A stretch of DNA of 33,403 nt from Dethiobacter sp. (GCA_020725465.1 DYEY01000048.1:1-33403), one strand, 5' to 3'; shown: positions 1-9,779, numbered from the stretch's first letter. Translations and numbers: made by a program. Notes: a model not told the origin generated them from the letters alone.

Positions 1-484
1 CCCCTTTGCGGGTGTTGATGGACTCCTGGATGGCCACTTCATCCGGAGTTCCCCTGCGCAAAGTGCCGCCCGCCCCGGCATACAGGCCTTCGCTGTTTTC
101 CCTTATCACCACAAAGTCGATATCTTCTGGCCCCTTATCACGGAGGGGAGATTCCACCCCGGGGTACAGTTTTACCGGCCGCAGGTTTATATACTGGTCA
201 AGCTCGAAGCGCAGGCGCAGCAACAGGCCTTTTTCCAGGATACCGGGCTTTACGTCGGGGTGGCCGATGGCGCCAAGATAGATGGCGTCAAAACCGCGCA
301 GCTCAGACAGGACGCTTTCCGGCAGGATCTCGCCGGTGCGCAGGTAGCGTTCTCCCCCTAAGTCATATTGGGTCAAATCCAGCCTGAACCCTTCCGCACT
401 GCTTACAGCCTGCAGAACTTTAACTCCTTCGCGAATTACCTCCGGCCCTGTCCCGTCTCCCGGGATTACGGCGATTTTTATCAT
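1..484 (-). CDS. 3-isopropylmalate dehydrogenase-like protein, N-terminal part
   Basis: The first 161 codons of a beta-decarboxylating dehydrogenase (LeuB / isocitrate / tartrate dehydrogenase family) that runs off the left edge. The family oxidises a 2-hydroxy acid with NAD and removes CO2; LeuB acts in leucine synthesis. Seen here: the N-terminal [10 protein letters not shown] nucleotide-site motif, the substrate-arginine region [20 protein letters not shown], and [11 protein letters not shown]. The ATG at 482-484 is preceded on its own strand by GGGAGGT at good spacing. It diverges from the repair operon at 614; a weak -10 (TACAAT) with a poor -35 17 nt away can be read upstream on this strand. 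The substrate (isopropylmalate, isocitrate or tartrate) cannot be fixed from this part alone; no leu neighbours are visible. Confidence 0.85.
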   Translation of the reverse strand, partial: MIKIAVIPGDGTGPEVIREGVKVLQAVSSAEGFRLDLTQYDLGGERYLRTGEILPESVLSELRGFDAIYLGAIGHPDVKPGILEKGLLLRLRFELDQYINLRPVKLYPGVESPLRDKGPEDIDFVVIRENSEGLYAGAGGTLRRGTPDEVAIQESINTRKG

Positions 485-613
485 AAGGCAAACCTCCCGA
501 GCGCTATTACTTTTCCCATTGTAATATAAAAAGGACAAAAAGGGAAGCGACAGGACAAGAGGAATAAAGACAAAAAAGAAGAAATATAAAATGGCAGTTG
601 CGGAGGTGTGGGA

Positions 614-1654
614 ATGGCTGTGGAAATCGGGCCGCTTCTGGCCCGCCTGAAGAGAAGATATACGCGCCTCCCCCGTGCCGCCGGCCTCTGGTTTGACCCG
701 CGGGAACGGGCAGATGGCGTCTTGGTCAGGACGGCGGAAAACCGTTTCCTGGCGACGGCTTTTACCGGAGAGGACGACCTGAAGCGCCTCTTTGGGCAGG
801 TGGTTAGGCCGCACGTGCTGGTACTGGAGAAAGACACGGTACCGGATGGGGTGGCGGCTTTTCTTGGCCGCGAACACGAATCGGTTATTTACGCCGGACT
901 GTCATATGTGATGGCTGCACTGGGCCTTTCCGGTACGGCGGCGACAGCAGGGTGGTTTGCCTGCTGCGGCCTTGACCTGCGGCCGAAACCGCCGTCCGGG
1001 GGGGCTGTTTCTGCTTCTTTGCTGGCGTTGGCGGGGTTGTTCTACCTGGCGGATGAATACGAGTACCGGGACGGCGGCGTGGTGCCTCTCTTATTCGAAG
1101 GCAACCCCCTCTACACCTTTCTGCGCCTGGTGCCGTACGGGGAAGTTACCACTTTCGCCGAGATTGCCAAGGCACTGGGACTGCAGTGGACCGAGCAGCC
1201 GGTGATGGCTGAGGTGGCTCGCCTTCCCGGTGAGGCGGAGGTGTTCGGGCACCGGGTCGTGCACCGCGACGGCAGGTTGTCGGAACTATTCCCCGGAGGG
1301 GCCGCGCTGCAACGGGAGCTGCTGAAGTGGGAGATGGTGCCCTTTGTCGCCGGCGAGAGGGTAGACATGAAACGGGCGTTGTGGACAAGGCAGAAATACC
1401 GGGCGCTGACCGGCTACCTGCGCCGGGCCCTGCGCCAGGAAAGATTCATCGAGATGAGCTTCCCTGAACTGGAAAGGGTGGCGGGTTTTCCTCTGTCCAG
1501 AGCGGCCAGAAGACTGGGGTCGTGGTGGAGCAATGACAGGCCGCACGCCTGGATCTGGCAGGCGGCGGGCGGCAGGGTGGTAAATGTAAACATGAAGGCG
1601 GCTACGGTGGTGTTTGGCAGGGAGCAGAAAGGGGATGGGGAGGAGCGGGTTTGA
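614..1654 (+). CDS. alkyltransferase-like (ATL/MGMT-fold) protein with extra N- and C-terminal domains
   Basis: 346 residues in three parts. Residues 1-160 are not recognised. Residues ~164-245 match the DNA-binding half of O6-alkylguanine transferases: [21 protein letters not shown], then [12 protein letters not shown] where the enzyme has PCHRVV. The acceptor cysteine is replaced by Gly212, so methyl transfer is not expected; known ATL proteins likewise lack the Cys and bind alkylated DNA to flag it for repair. Residues ~281-335 ([12 protein letters not shown], then [12 protein letters not shown] and [12 protein letters not shown]) resemble a small uncharacterised domain I believe is DUF7662. 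The start is ATG 614, with GGAGG at 602-606; a GTG at 608 lies inside the ribosome site. The stop overlaps the TTG start of addB (TTGA), so the two are co-translated. The link to repair is inferred from the fold and the operon. Confidence 0.72.
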   Translation: MAVEIGPLLARLKRRYTRLPRAAGLWFDPRERADGVLVRTAENRFLATAFTGEDDLKRLFGQVVRPHVLVLEKDTVPDGVAAFLGREHESVIYAGLSYVMAALGLSGTAATAGWFACCGLDLRPKPPSGGAVSASLLALAGLFYLADEYEYRDGGVVPLLFEGNPLYTFLRLVPYGEVTTFAEIAKALGLQWTEQPVMAEVARLPGEAEVFGHRVVHRDGRLSELFPGGAALQRELLKWEMVPFVAGERVDMKRALWTRQKYRALTGYLRRALRQERFIEMSFPELERVAGFPLSRAARRLGSWWSNDRPHAWIWQAAGGRVVNVNMKAATVVFGREQKGDGEERV

Positions 1655-4600
1655 CGGTAAGGTTTGTCCTGGGCAGGGCGGGCAGCGGGAAAACAAGGTG
1701 GTGCCTGTCAGCCATAGCCAGGGAAGCAGCGGATGAACCGCTCGGACCCCCCCTGGTGATGCTGGTGCCGGAACAGGCCACTTTCCAGACGGAAAAAGCA
1801 TTGCTGGCACTGTGCGGCGGACTGACGCACCGTGCCCAGGTCCTTTCTTTCAGCCGGCTGGAGGGCAGGCTGCTCAATGCCGGCGGTGCCCCGGTTTTGC
1901 CTGAAATTAGCGAAACCGGCAGGCAGATGGTAATCAGAAGGCTGCTGCAGGAGAGAAAAGATGGGCTGGAAATATTTGAACAGTCTGCCCGTAAGGCCCG
2001 TTTCGCCGTAAAGTTAAGCGAGCAGTTCAGAGAGTTTAAAAACTACGGGATAACGCCGGAAGCACTGGCAGAAGCCGCCGCCGGGGAAGGGACGCCCCCT
2101 GTCCTGCAGGCCAAGCTGCGGGTGCTGTCCGCGCTTTACGGAGATTACCTGGAATACACGGGCGGTCGTTTCTCTGATCCGGAGGACGCGCTCAGCCGGG
2201 TGGCCTCGGTTTTGCGGACGGGGGCGCTCCCTGTGGGCACCCGGATCTGGATTGACGGCTTCTCCGGTTTTACACCGCAGGAATACAGTGTGCTGCGGGC
2301 TCTTTTTGGCGCGGCTGCCCGGGTGGAACTGGCGCTGTGCCTGGACCACACCCACACCGCCGGCGAAATTAAAGAGAATGACCTCTTTTTTCCCACCCAG
2401 GAGGCATACCGCCGCCTCAGAATCCTGGCTGGGCAGGCCGGCGTGCGGGTCCTGCCGCCGCTTGAGCTGCCGCTTTCAGGTCAGCCCACGCGCTACAGGC
2501 CGGGCAGCGGATTGGCCCACCTGGAGCGAAATTTCGGTGCCGGCGCAGCGGCGCAGTACCCGGCCACAGCCGGGGACGTCAGGCTTGTTTACGCCGCCAA
2601 CCGGCGGGCGGAGGTGGAGGCGGTGGCCCGGGACATACTGCACAAAACGCGGGAGGCTGGCTGGCGCTTCCGGGAGATGGCGGTTCTTCTGCGAGACATC
2701 AGCCCATACCGGGAACTGATTCCCTCGGTATTTGCCAGTTACGGCATTCCCTTTTTTCTGGACGGCCTGCGCCCGGTTTCCCACCATCCCCTCCCGGAGT
2801 TTTTGCGTTCCAGCCTGGCCGCGGTGCAGCGGAATTTCCGTTTTGAAGACGTCGCCTGCCTGCTGAAGACTGATCTTTTACCCCTGGACAGGTACGGGGC
2901 AGACTGCCTGGAAAACTACCTGCTGGAGCATGGCATCAGGGGGCTGCGCTGGCTGGATGACGAGCCCTTCCGGTTCCGGCGTTCCCTCTCCCTGGCGGAA
3001 GAAGACGAGATAATAACCGCCGGTGACAGGGAAAGGGATATCCTGGTAAACAGGGCCAGGGAGACCTTCAGGAGGGTTATTTTTCCTTTTTATAAGGCCG
3101 TAACCGCCGGCCGCCGCCTGGCAGCTTCGGATTACTGCCGGGCCCTGTGGTCGCTTCTGGAGTCGGTGGAAGCGTTAGCTGTGGTGCGGTCCTGGGCCGA
3201 TGGCGATGAAAGGGCGGGGGAACCGGAAAAGGCGGACTGGCACCGGCAGGTTTGGCAGGAAACGGTGGCATTGCTTGAGGAGATTCATACAGTAATGGGT
3301 GACTGCGCGCTGACCTTGGAGGAGTTTTCGGAAATCCTGCTGTCCGGGCTGGAAGGAATGCGGGCGGGGCTGGTGCCGGCAGGCCTGGACCAGGTGCTGG
3401 TGGGCGGTGTGGAAAGGTCACGCCAGCCGGCCCTGCGCGCGGTTTACGTGCTCGGCCTGTGCGAAGGGGAATTTCCGGCCCGTCTGGGTGAAAGCGGCCT
3501 CTTCGCTGACAGTGAAAGGGAGCTGCTGGCCGATTTTGGCCAAGAATTGGCGCCGTCAAGGCGCCGGCGGTTATTTTACGAGCAGTACCTGGCTTACATA
3601 GCCCTGACCAGGGCTTCGGAACTTGTTTTTGCCGGCTGCCCCCAAAACGCCGAAGACGGCAAGCCCAAGCGTCCCTCCTTGCTGTTTAACCACCTGTGCC
3701 GGATGTTCCCTGCCAATGGGACCGAGTTCTACGGTTTGACTCCGGACGGGGAAAACCGCCTGCATTTCCTGGCCGGAGGGGAACCGCTGGCAGCCGCCCT
3801 GCTAAAGGAGGCGGCCGGCATACTGGCCGGGGAAACCCCGGATGAGCTTTGGCCCGTCGTTTATGGTGAAGCGTTGCGGGACAGCCGCTTGCGGCGGCGC
3901 CTGGAGCTGATTTGGCCTGCCCTTACCTGCCATAACAGGGCGAAAAGGCTTTCCCGCCCACAGGCTGAGTCCCTCTACGGCTTTCCGGTCAAAAGCAGCG
4001 TTTCGCGCCTGGAACTTTTTGCGCGCTGCCCTTTCGCCCATTTCGCGCGTTTCGGGCTTTGCCTGCGGGAAAGAAGCGAGTTCGGGGTGGAAGCGCCTGA
4101 CATGGGCAACTTTTACCACGAAGCACTGCGCCTGTTTGTCTGTGGGCTGCAGGAGGACGGTATTGACTGGGGTTGCCTGCAACCGGAAGAAGCGGCGGCC
4201 AGGATGGAAAAGATCGTAGACGAGTTGGTGCCCCGGCTGCGCGGGGAAATTCTCCTCTCCAGCGCCCGTCACCGTTACCTGGCGCAGCGACTGAAGGAAG
4301 ACCTGGTCCGGGCGGCCCGGCGCCTGACCAGGCAGGCAGGATTCAGCACTTTCCGTCCCTGCGCCGTGGAAATGCCTTTTAACCTCAAAATCAGGGAAGA
4401 AGTGAACGGCGGCCTGGAGCTGTACGGCCGTATTGACCGGGTAGACCGGGCGAAGGGAGGAGACCGGGGGTTTATATCGGTAATCGATTACAAGGCCGGT
4501 CCCGCCGACTATAAGATTGCCGATACCTGGCACGGGTTGTCGCTACAATTGCCGGTTTACCTGGCCGCCGCGCTGCAGGAGGGCGGCGCGGGCGGTGGCG

Positions 4601-5073
4601 ACTGCGCAGCCGGTATGTTCTATTTCCCCGTATACACCCCCCCGGAGCGGGCGGACAACCCGGAGCAGGGCAGGGAGCCGGACGAGAACCCGGGAGACCT
4701 GCAGCTGTACGGCCTGGTCTTTGCCGACCGCGAGGTCTTTGAGCTCCTGGGCGGAAGGGAGGGGATCCTACCCGCTGCGCTGAAAAAGGACGGTTCCTTC
4801 ACGGCCAGGTCACGCATAGCGGACCGGGCGCAGCTAGCCGCCCTGACCGGTCTGGCCTTTGCGAAAATGGAAGCGGCGGCCCGTGCCATACTGGACGGTG
4901 ACACCGCTGTTTATCCCTACCGGCGCCCCAGCGGTGACAACGCCTGCCTCTTTTGCCGGTACCGCCCGCTTTGCCGCTTTGAGAACGGGGACGGCAACCG
5001 CTGGCGCCCGGTCAGGGATTTTTCGCACGGGGAAGTGTTGGAGATGCTGGCAAAGCGGGGTGGTGAGATATGA
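1651..5073 (+). CDS. addB: ATP-dependent helicase/nuclease AddB (RexB-type), subunit B
   Basis: 1140 residues, the usual AddB length. With AddA it resects double-strand breaks for RecA-dependent repair. The Walker A motif is GRAGSGKT at residues 8-15. The C-terminal RecB-type nuclease has VIDYKAG with Asp946 and Lys948. Four cysteines, C793 and C1099-x2-C1102-x5-C1108, form the iron-sulphur staple around the nuclease that marks AddB. Start is TTG at 1651 overlapping the previous stop, preceded by GGGGAGGAG. The stop overlaps addA by 4 nt (ATGA). This subunit normally recognises the crossover hotspot sequence and carries one of the two nuclease sites. No damaged motif was seen. Confidence 0.96.
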   Translation: MTVRFVLGRAGSGKTRWCLSAIAREAADEPLGPPLVMLVPEQATFQTEKALLALCGGLTHRAQVLSFSRLEGRLLNAGGAPVLPEISETGRQMVIRRLLQERKDGLEIFEQSARKARFAVKLSEQFREFKNYGITPEALAEAAAGEGTPPVLQAKLRVLSALYGDYLEYTGGRFSDPEDALSRVASVLRTGALPVGTRIWIDGFSGFTPQEYSVLRALFGAAARVELALCLDHTHTAGEIKENDLFFPTQEAYRRLRILAGQAGVRVLPPLELPLSGQPTRYRPGSGLAHLERNFGAGAAAQYPATAGDVRLVYAANRRAEVEAVARDILHKTREAGWRFREMAVLLRDISPYRELIPSVFASYGIPFFLDGLRPVSHHPLPEFLRSSLAAVQRNFRFEDVACLLKTDLLPLDRYGADCLENYLLEHGIRGLRWLDDEPFRFRRSLSLAEEDEIITAGDRERDILVNRARETFRRVIFPFYKAVTAGRRLAASDYCRALWSLLESVEALAVVRSWADGDERAGEPEKADWHRQVWQETVALLEEIHTVMGDCALTLEEFSEILLSGLEGMRAGLVPAGLDQVLVGGVERSRQPALRAVYVLGLCEGEFPARLGESGLFADSERELLADFGQELAPSRRRRLFYEQYLAYIALTRASELVFAGCPQNAEDGKPKRPSLLFNHLCRMFPANGTEFYGLTPDGENRLHFLAGGEPLAAALLKEAAGILAGETPDELWPVVYGEALRDSRLRRRLELIWPALTCHNRAKRLSRPQAESLYGFPVKSSVSRLELFARCPFAHFARFGLCLRERSEFGVEAPDMGNFYHEALRLFVCGLQEDGIDWGCLQPEEAAARMEKIVDELVPRLRGEILLSSARHRYLAQRLKEDLVRAARRLTRQAGFSTFRPCAVEMPFNLKIREEVNGGLELYGRIDRVDRAKGGDRGFISVIDYKAGPADYKIADTWHGLSLQLPVYLAAALQEGGAGGGDCAAGMFYFPVYTPPERADNPEQGREPDENPGDLQLYGLVFADREVFELLGGREGILPAALKKDGSFTARSRIADRAQLAALTGLAFAKMEAAARAILDGDTAVYPYRRPSGDNACLFCRYRPLCRFENGDGNRWRPVRDFSHGEVLEMLAKRGGEI

Positions 5074-8000
5074 GTGGCCACTGGACGGCGGAACAAAAAG
5101 AGGCTATATATACCAGGGACGGCAACCTGCTGGTGGCCGCCGCCGCCGGCGCCGGCAAAACAGCGGTGTTGGTAGAAAGGGTTGTGCGCCTGCTTCTGGA
5201 CCCTGCTAACCCGGTTGATATTGACAGGCTGCTGGTGGTTACCTTCACCGAGGCGGCGGCTTCGGAAATGAGGGAGCGCATCGGCAGGGCGCTGGAAGAA
5301 GCGATGGAGCGGGAGCCGGGGGATAACCTGGCCCGCCAGCTGGCATTGCTGCACGGCGCAGCCATATCAACCATTCACTCCTTTTGCCTGGATGTGGTCC
5401 GGCGCTACTTTTACCGCCTTGATATGGAGCCTTCCTTCCGGGTGGCCGAACCCCCGGAGAGCGATCTGCTGCAGCAGGAAGTGGTGGCTGAACTGCTGGA
5501 AGACTGCCACAACGACAGCACCCGTACCGTTTTTCAGCAGCTGGTGTGGGCATATGGCGGCAGGCGCGGCGATGAAGGGCTGGCCAGGCTAATCCTCTCT
5601 GTGTACCTTTTTACCCGGAGCACCATTAATCCCGGAAAGTGGCTTAAAGAGGCGGTTGAACCGTTCGCGTCTGCCGGGGACGGAGGGGAGCCGGCCCTGG
5701 CACGGTGGCTGGAACCTGTCCGGAGGCACCTGGGTCATGAGCTGCAAAGGGCAAAAGACCTGCTGCAGTCGGCCCTCCGCCTTTGCCGGCTTCCCGGTGT
5801 GCCGCCGGCGTACCGGCCGGTGCTGGAAAACGACCTTTCCAGCCTGGAGGAGCTGCTTGGCCTGCTTGGCCGTCCTTTAGACGAAATCCGCCAGGCCTGG
5901 CTGGACTTTGGCTTTGACAGGCTGCCAGCGGTCCGGGGCGTGGGTGAGGCGGTAAAAGAGCAGGTAAAAGAAAGGCGTGACGCGGCAAAGGCGGCGGTAA
6001 AGCGTGCCGGGGAGATTTTCCTGACCAGGGACAGCGGCAGCTACCGGGAGGAAATACGGCAGCTGGCACCGCTGGTGCAGGAGCTGGCGCTGCTGGTGGA
6101 AGAATTCTCCCGGCGCTTCGCCGGGGAAAAAAGACAACGCGGCCTCCTGGACTTCAGCGACCTGGAACATTTGTGCCTGCAGGTGCTGCTGGACGGGCAG
6201 CAGGACCAGGCCGGCCTTAGGCCTTCGGCGGAAGCGCTGGCCATCAGGGACTCCTATGACTATGTCCTGGTGGACGAGTACCAGGATATCAACCCGGTGC
6301 AGGACGCCATTTTAAACCTGGTTTCCCGGCAGGGTGCGGACAATCCCAACCTGTTCATGGTGGGAGATGTGAAGCAGAGCATTTATCGCTTCCGGCTGGC
6401 AGACCCGGGGATTTTCCTGGCGCGTTACCGTACCTTTCCCGAAGAGCCGGGCGGCAGGGAACGCAAAATCTGCCTGTCCTCCAACTTCCGCTGTGCCGCC
6501 AATATCGTAGAGGCGGTTAACTACCTTTTCCGGCGGCTGATGACCGGGGGCGTTGCGGGCATGGTCTATGACAGCAAAGCGGAGCTGGTTTACGGTGCCG
6601 GTTACGATGCCAAAGACGACCCGGTGGAAGTACACCTGGTGGACGGCGGCAGGGAAGCCCTTTGGACGGGGGAAGGCGCTGATGCCGAAGCGGATGAGGA
6701 GGCAGAACTCACACTCCTGGAAAGGGAAGCGATGGTGATAGCACGGCGCATCATGGAAATGACAGCGGGCGGCTGTGAGGTTTGCCTCCCGGGTGGAAAG
6801 CGGCCTGTCAGGTACAGCGATATCGCCGTGTTGTTGCGGGCCACCACCGGGCGGGCCAACCATCTGGTGGAAGTGCTGAGAAAAGCGGGAATACCGGCCG
6901 ACGCCGACCTGGCTACCGGTTATTTTCAGGCGGTGGAGGTGCAGACCATGCTGTCCCTGCTCAGCGTGGTGGATAACCCCTGCCAGGATATTCCGCTGGC
7001 CGCCGTCCTGCGCTCCCCCCTGGTGGGGCTTGATGAGGGGGAGCTGGCCGCGGTCCGGCTGGCCGGGGGGAAGGGCGGTTTTTATGAATGCGTGTCCTTC
7101 GCTGCCGCCGGGGACATACCCGGTGTCTCGGCCAGGCTGAGAGAATTTCTGGACAGGCTTGACCGCTGGCGTTCCCTGGCCAGGCGCGACACGCTGTCCG
7201 CCTTTATAGACACAGTTTACCGGGAAAGCGGTTACCTGGCGTATGTTGGCGGCCTGCCTGACGGGGCGCACCGCCGGGCTAACCTGGAGGCCCTTGTTGA
7301 GAGGGCCGGGGAGTTTGACCGGTTTTCAAAGCAGGGGCTGTTCCGTTTCCTCAGGTATATGGGGTTCCTGCAAAGATTCGGGCGTGACCTGGGAGCAGCC
7401 CGCTCCCAGGGCAGCGGGAAGGATGCGGTAACCGTTCTCAGCATACACAAAGCAAAGGGATTGGAGTTCCCGGTGGTCTTTGTCTGTGACCTGGGCAGGA
7501 AATTTAATTTTCAGGAAATGAGGGGCGAGGTGCTGGTCCACCGGGAGCTGGGTTTCGGTCCCCTGGTGGTGGACAGGGAAAGGCGCCGGCGCTATCCATC
7601 GCTGCCGCACCTGGCATGCCGGCTGAGCGGAGAAGCGGAAGCCCGGGCTGAAGAGCTGCGGATACTCTACGTGGCTCTCACCAGGGCCAGGCAGAAGCTG
7701 ATACTTTTGGCATCGGCCCCTGACCTGGAAAGGAGGCTGTCAGACTGGCAGGAAGCGGCGGCGGGCGGGTGGCCGCCGGATTACCGCCTGGCGCGGGCGC
7801 AGAGTTTCCTGGATTGGCTGGGGCCGGTTTTGTCGGCCCACCCTGACTGGCCCGGCAACAGGAGAGCCGGCGACCCGGAATGCTCCCGCTGGTCTGTTTC
7901 CATCTGGCGCGGCGGAGAAAGCGTGGCTCCGGTTGGGCGGGAGGCGGCCGAACCAGTGACCGGAGCGGCGCGCCTGCTGCGGCTGCTGCCGCTGCAGCAG

Positions 8001-8801
8001 GAAACGGACCCGGAGTTGGCCGGGGAAGTGCGTGCCAGGATAACTTACCGCTACCCGTATCTCAGCCTGGCCACAGTTCCGGCCAAAGTGGCCGCCGCTG
8101 CAGCAGGCAACCTGATATATGGTCGACGGGAAGACCAGGAAGCCGCCCTGTTCGAGGCGCCCTCCTGGCCCCGGCCCGCTTTCCTGCAGGGTGCCGGGCA
8201 GGCGGGAGTTGCCTGGCGCGGGCACGCCCACCACCTGGTAATGCAGCACCTTGATCTGGGGCAGTCCCTGGATGCCGCCGGTGTGAAAAAGCAGGTGGAG
8301 CTGCTGGTACAGAAAAAATTGGTCGGAGCGGAACTGGCGGAGCTGGTTGACTTTGGAGCGGTGGCCGCGTTCTTCGCCACAGAGGTAGGGCGGCTTGCCG
8401 TTGGCAACCGGAAAAATGTGCTGCGGGAGTGGCATTTCACCATGGCGCTGCCTGCGGCTGAGCTGTTTGACCCTGAGGGGGCACCAGAAGAAGAAGTGGT
8501 GGTGCAGGGCGTGGCCGACCTGGTGGTGAGGGAGCGGGACTGTTTTTACGTGGTCGACTATAAAACAGGGAAACCGCCGCTTCCCGGCGAAAAGGGAGAT
8601 ACACTGCACCGGCTGCAGCTTTCTCTCTATGCCCGGGCGGTACAGGGGATCCTGCAGCCGCCGACTGTAAAGGCATACCTCTACTACCTGGACAGCTGCC
8701 TGCTGGTGCCGGTGGAGACGGGAAAAATATTAAATTTTGAAAAAAATCAAAAAATCGGCCTGTTTCCGGTAGGAATAACGGCGGACCGGGGAGAAAATTA
8801 A
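5070..8801 (+). CDS. addA: ATP-dependent helicase/nuclease AddA, subunit A
   Basis: 1243 residues, UvrD-type superfamily 1 helicase with a C-terminal RecB-family nuclease. Motifs in order: AAAAGAGKT (Walker A, Lys30), VDEYQDINPVQ (Walker B, Asp402-Glu403), GDVKQSIYRFR (motif III region), VTVLSIHKAKGLEFPVV (motif V), EELRILYVALTRARQKL (motif VI) and VVDYKTGKP with Asp1163 and Lys1165 (nuclease). It unwinds and degrades DNA ends as a heterodimer with AddB and is the motor subunit. It starts at ATG 5070 within ATGA of the addB stop, so translation is coupled. AddAB instead of RecBCD fits a Gram-positive host. Confidence 0.97.
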   Translation: MSGHWTAEQKEAIYTRDGNLLVAAAAGAGKTAVLVERVVRLLLDPANPVDIDRLLVVTFTEAAASEMRERIGRALEEAMEREPGDNLARQLALLHGAAISTIHSFCLDVVRRYFYRLDMEPSFRVAEPPESDLLQQEVVAELLEDCHNDSTRTVFQQLVWAYGGRRGDEGLARLILSVYLFTRSTINPGKWLKEAVEPFASAGDGGEPALARWLEPVRRHLGHELQRAKDLLQSALRLCRLPGVPPAYRPVLENDLSSLEELLGLLGRPLDEIRQAWLDFGFDRLPAVRGVGEAVKEQVKERRDAAKAAVKRAGEIFLTRDSGSYREEIRQLAPLVQELALLVEEFSRRFAGEKRQRGLLDFSDLEHLCLQVLLDGQQDQAGLRPSAEALAIRDSYDYVLVDEYQDINPVQDAILNLVSRQGADNPNLFMVGDVKQSIYRFRLADPGIFLARYRTFPEEPGGRERKICLSSNFRCAANIVEAVNYLFRRLMTGGVAGMVYDSKAELVYGAGYDAKDDPVEVHLVDGGREALWTGEGADAEADEEAELTLLEREAMVIARRIMEMTAGGCEVCLPGGKRPVRYSDIAVLLRATTGRANHLVEVLRKAGIPADADLATGYFQAVEVQTMLSLLSVVDNPCQDIPLAAVLRSPLVGLDEGELAAVRLAGGKGGFYECVSFAAAGDIPGVSARLREFLDRLDRWRSLARRDTLSAFIDTVYRESGYLAYVGGLPDGAHRRANLEALVERAGEFDRFSKQGLFRFLRYMGFLQRFGRDLGAARSQGSGKDAVTVLSIHKAKGLEFPVVFVCDLGRKFNFQEMRGEVLVHRELGFGPLVVDRERRRRYPSLPHLACRLSGEAEARAEELRILYVALTRARQKLILLASAPDLERRLSDWQEAAAGGWPPDYRLARAQSFLDWLGPVLSAHPDWPGNRRAGDPECSRWSVSIWRGGESVAPVGREAAEPVTGAARLLRLLPLQQETDPELAGEVRARITYRYPYLSLATVPAKVAAAAAGNLIYGRREDQEAALFEAPSWPRPAFLQGAGQAGVAWRGHAHHLVMQHLDLGQSLDAAGVKKQVELLVQKKLVGAELAELVDFGAVAAFFATEVGRLAVGNRKNVLREWHFTMALPAAELFDPEGAPEEEVVVQGVADLVVRERDCFYVVDYKTGKPPLPGEKGDTLHRLQLSLYARAVQGILQPPTVKAYLYYLDSCLLVPVETGKILNFEKNQKIGLFPVGITADRGEN

Positions 8802-8824
8802 CATAAAAAAAAAGGAGACGGGTG

Positions 8825-9556
8825 ATGGAAATCAATAATGATTTTATCGTACTTTCCGCCATCCTGGAAGCGGACCACGCGGTAAGCCCAAGACACCTGG
8901 CGCCGCTTTTAAACCTGTCACCGGCGGAAATTGGGCAGAGCATCCTGTCGCTGCAGAAGTACCTGCGTGTCCATGCTTATGACAAAAACGCACCGGAGGG
9001 CGACTGCCGTTATTATGTAACCAAGGACAAGAGGCCTGAGGTCAGGGACCTGATCAGGGAGACATTGCGGCAGCTGCCGGAAAACCTTTATTTTTCTTAC
9101 GGCTCCAATATGGATTATTACCAGCTGTACCGCCGCTGCCCAAACGCCCACTTCCTGACCCGGGCCAGCCTGAAAGACCACACCCTTTCTTTCCCCCGCA
9201 AAGCATCTGCCTGGGGTAATTGCGGCGTAGCGGGATTTAAAGCGGAGCCCGGGTCAGAGTTGCCGGGAGTCATCTATTTCCTGCCCTTTGGTGACTTCGC
9301 CCGTTTGGACGGCTTTGAAGGTCACCCCAGGTTTTATGTCAGGAAAACAGTTACGGTACAGACGGCTGACTTTGGTGACATTGCTGTTACTACTTATGCG
9401 GCGGAAGAGCAGGGAGAGTTCTTTGCGCCCTCCCGAAAGTACATGGAGCAGATGACGACCGGGGCACGGCTGTTTAACCTTGATCCTGTTTACGTGCAGC
9501 GGTTGATGCGCATCACCACTGCAGTTGATACCTCCGGGGAGAGAAAAGAGGGTTGA
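8825..9556 (+). CDS. gamma-glutamylcyclotransferase-like protein with N-terminal helical (winged-helix-like) domain
   Basis: 243 residues. Residues ~89-215 match the GGCT/AIG2 fold: YFSYGSNM (89-96), then LDGFEGHPRFYVRKTVTV, where Glu165 is in the place of the catalytic glutamate. Members open gamma-glutamyl amines or peptides to 5-oxoproline, or act on related amides; the substrate here is unknown. Residues 1-80 are predicted helical with the pattern of a winged helix (HLAPLLNLSPAEIGQSILSLQKYL, then a basic strand CRYYVTKDKR). That is not part of ordinary GGCT proteins, so DNA binding is possible but inferred. ATG 8825 follows AAAGGAG at 8811-8817; a GTG at 8822 is too close. It lies 23 nt behind addA and probably ends the repair operon. 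Confidence 0.75.
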   Translation: MEINNDFIVLSAILEADHAVSPRHLAPLLNLSPAEIGQSILSLQKYLRVHAYDKNAPEGDCRYYVTKDKRPEVRDLIRETLRQLPENLYFSYGSNMDYYQLYRRCPNAHFLTRASLKDHTLSFPRKASAWGNCGVAGFKAEPGSELPGVIYFLPFGDFARLDGFEGHPRFYVRKTVTVQTADFGDIAVTTYAAEEQGEFFAPSRKYMEQMTTGARLFNLDPVYVQRLMRITTAVDTSGERKEG

Positions 9557-9581
9557 CAGCCGGCTTCACCATCAATATTAT
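9553..9581 (+). promoter_or_regulatory. sigma-70 type promoter for the riboswitch-cobT unit
   Basis: TTGACA at 9553-9558, a 17-nt spacer and TATTAT at 9576-9581. The -35 box overlaps the TGA stop of the preceding gene (9554-9556). The predicted start near 9588 lies just ahead of the cobalamin riboswitch, as expected for its promoter. Confidence 0.8.
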
Positions 9582-9596
9582 AGTGTTGAGAATAAA

Positions 9597-9772
9597 TAAC
9601 AGGCTGCGGTGCCGGCATGGCCGGAGAATAGGGAACCGGGTGCGATTCCCGGGCGGACCCGCCACTGTAACCGGGGAGGAATCACCAGAACCACCGGAGC
9701 CAGGTTCCGGGAAGGGGTGGCTACATTGAACCGGAAGCCAGGAGACCTGCCGCAACCGGCCGGAACTTAAGG
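9597..9772 (+). ncRNA. cobalamin (adenosylcobalamin) riboswitch
   Basis: This untranslated leader carries the conserved aptamer landmarks in order: GGTGCCG near 9608, GAATAGGGAAC near 9626, GGTGCGATTCCCGGGCGGAC, the core CCGCCACTGTAA near 9660, GGGAAGGGGTGG near 9710, and GAAGCCAGGAGACCTGCC near 9733-9751. It is followed directly by a strong terminator hairpin and cobT. In this family bound cobalamin favours the terminator, so the late B12 gene is switched off when B12 is plentiful. The ends are approximate. Confidence 0.95.
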
Positions 9773-9779
9773 ATGATGG

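Noticed and set aside
3802-4533. Long open frame antisense to addB
   Set aside because: It lies fully inside addB, has low-complexity composition and no recognisable motif or ribosome site; high GC produces such shadows. The same holds for antisense frames at 6312-7271, 7740-8609, 13026-13871, 15934-16770, 21163-22107, 22882-23718, 25076-26020 and 29152-29979.
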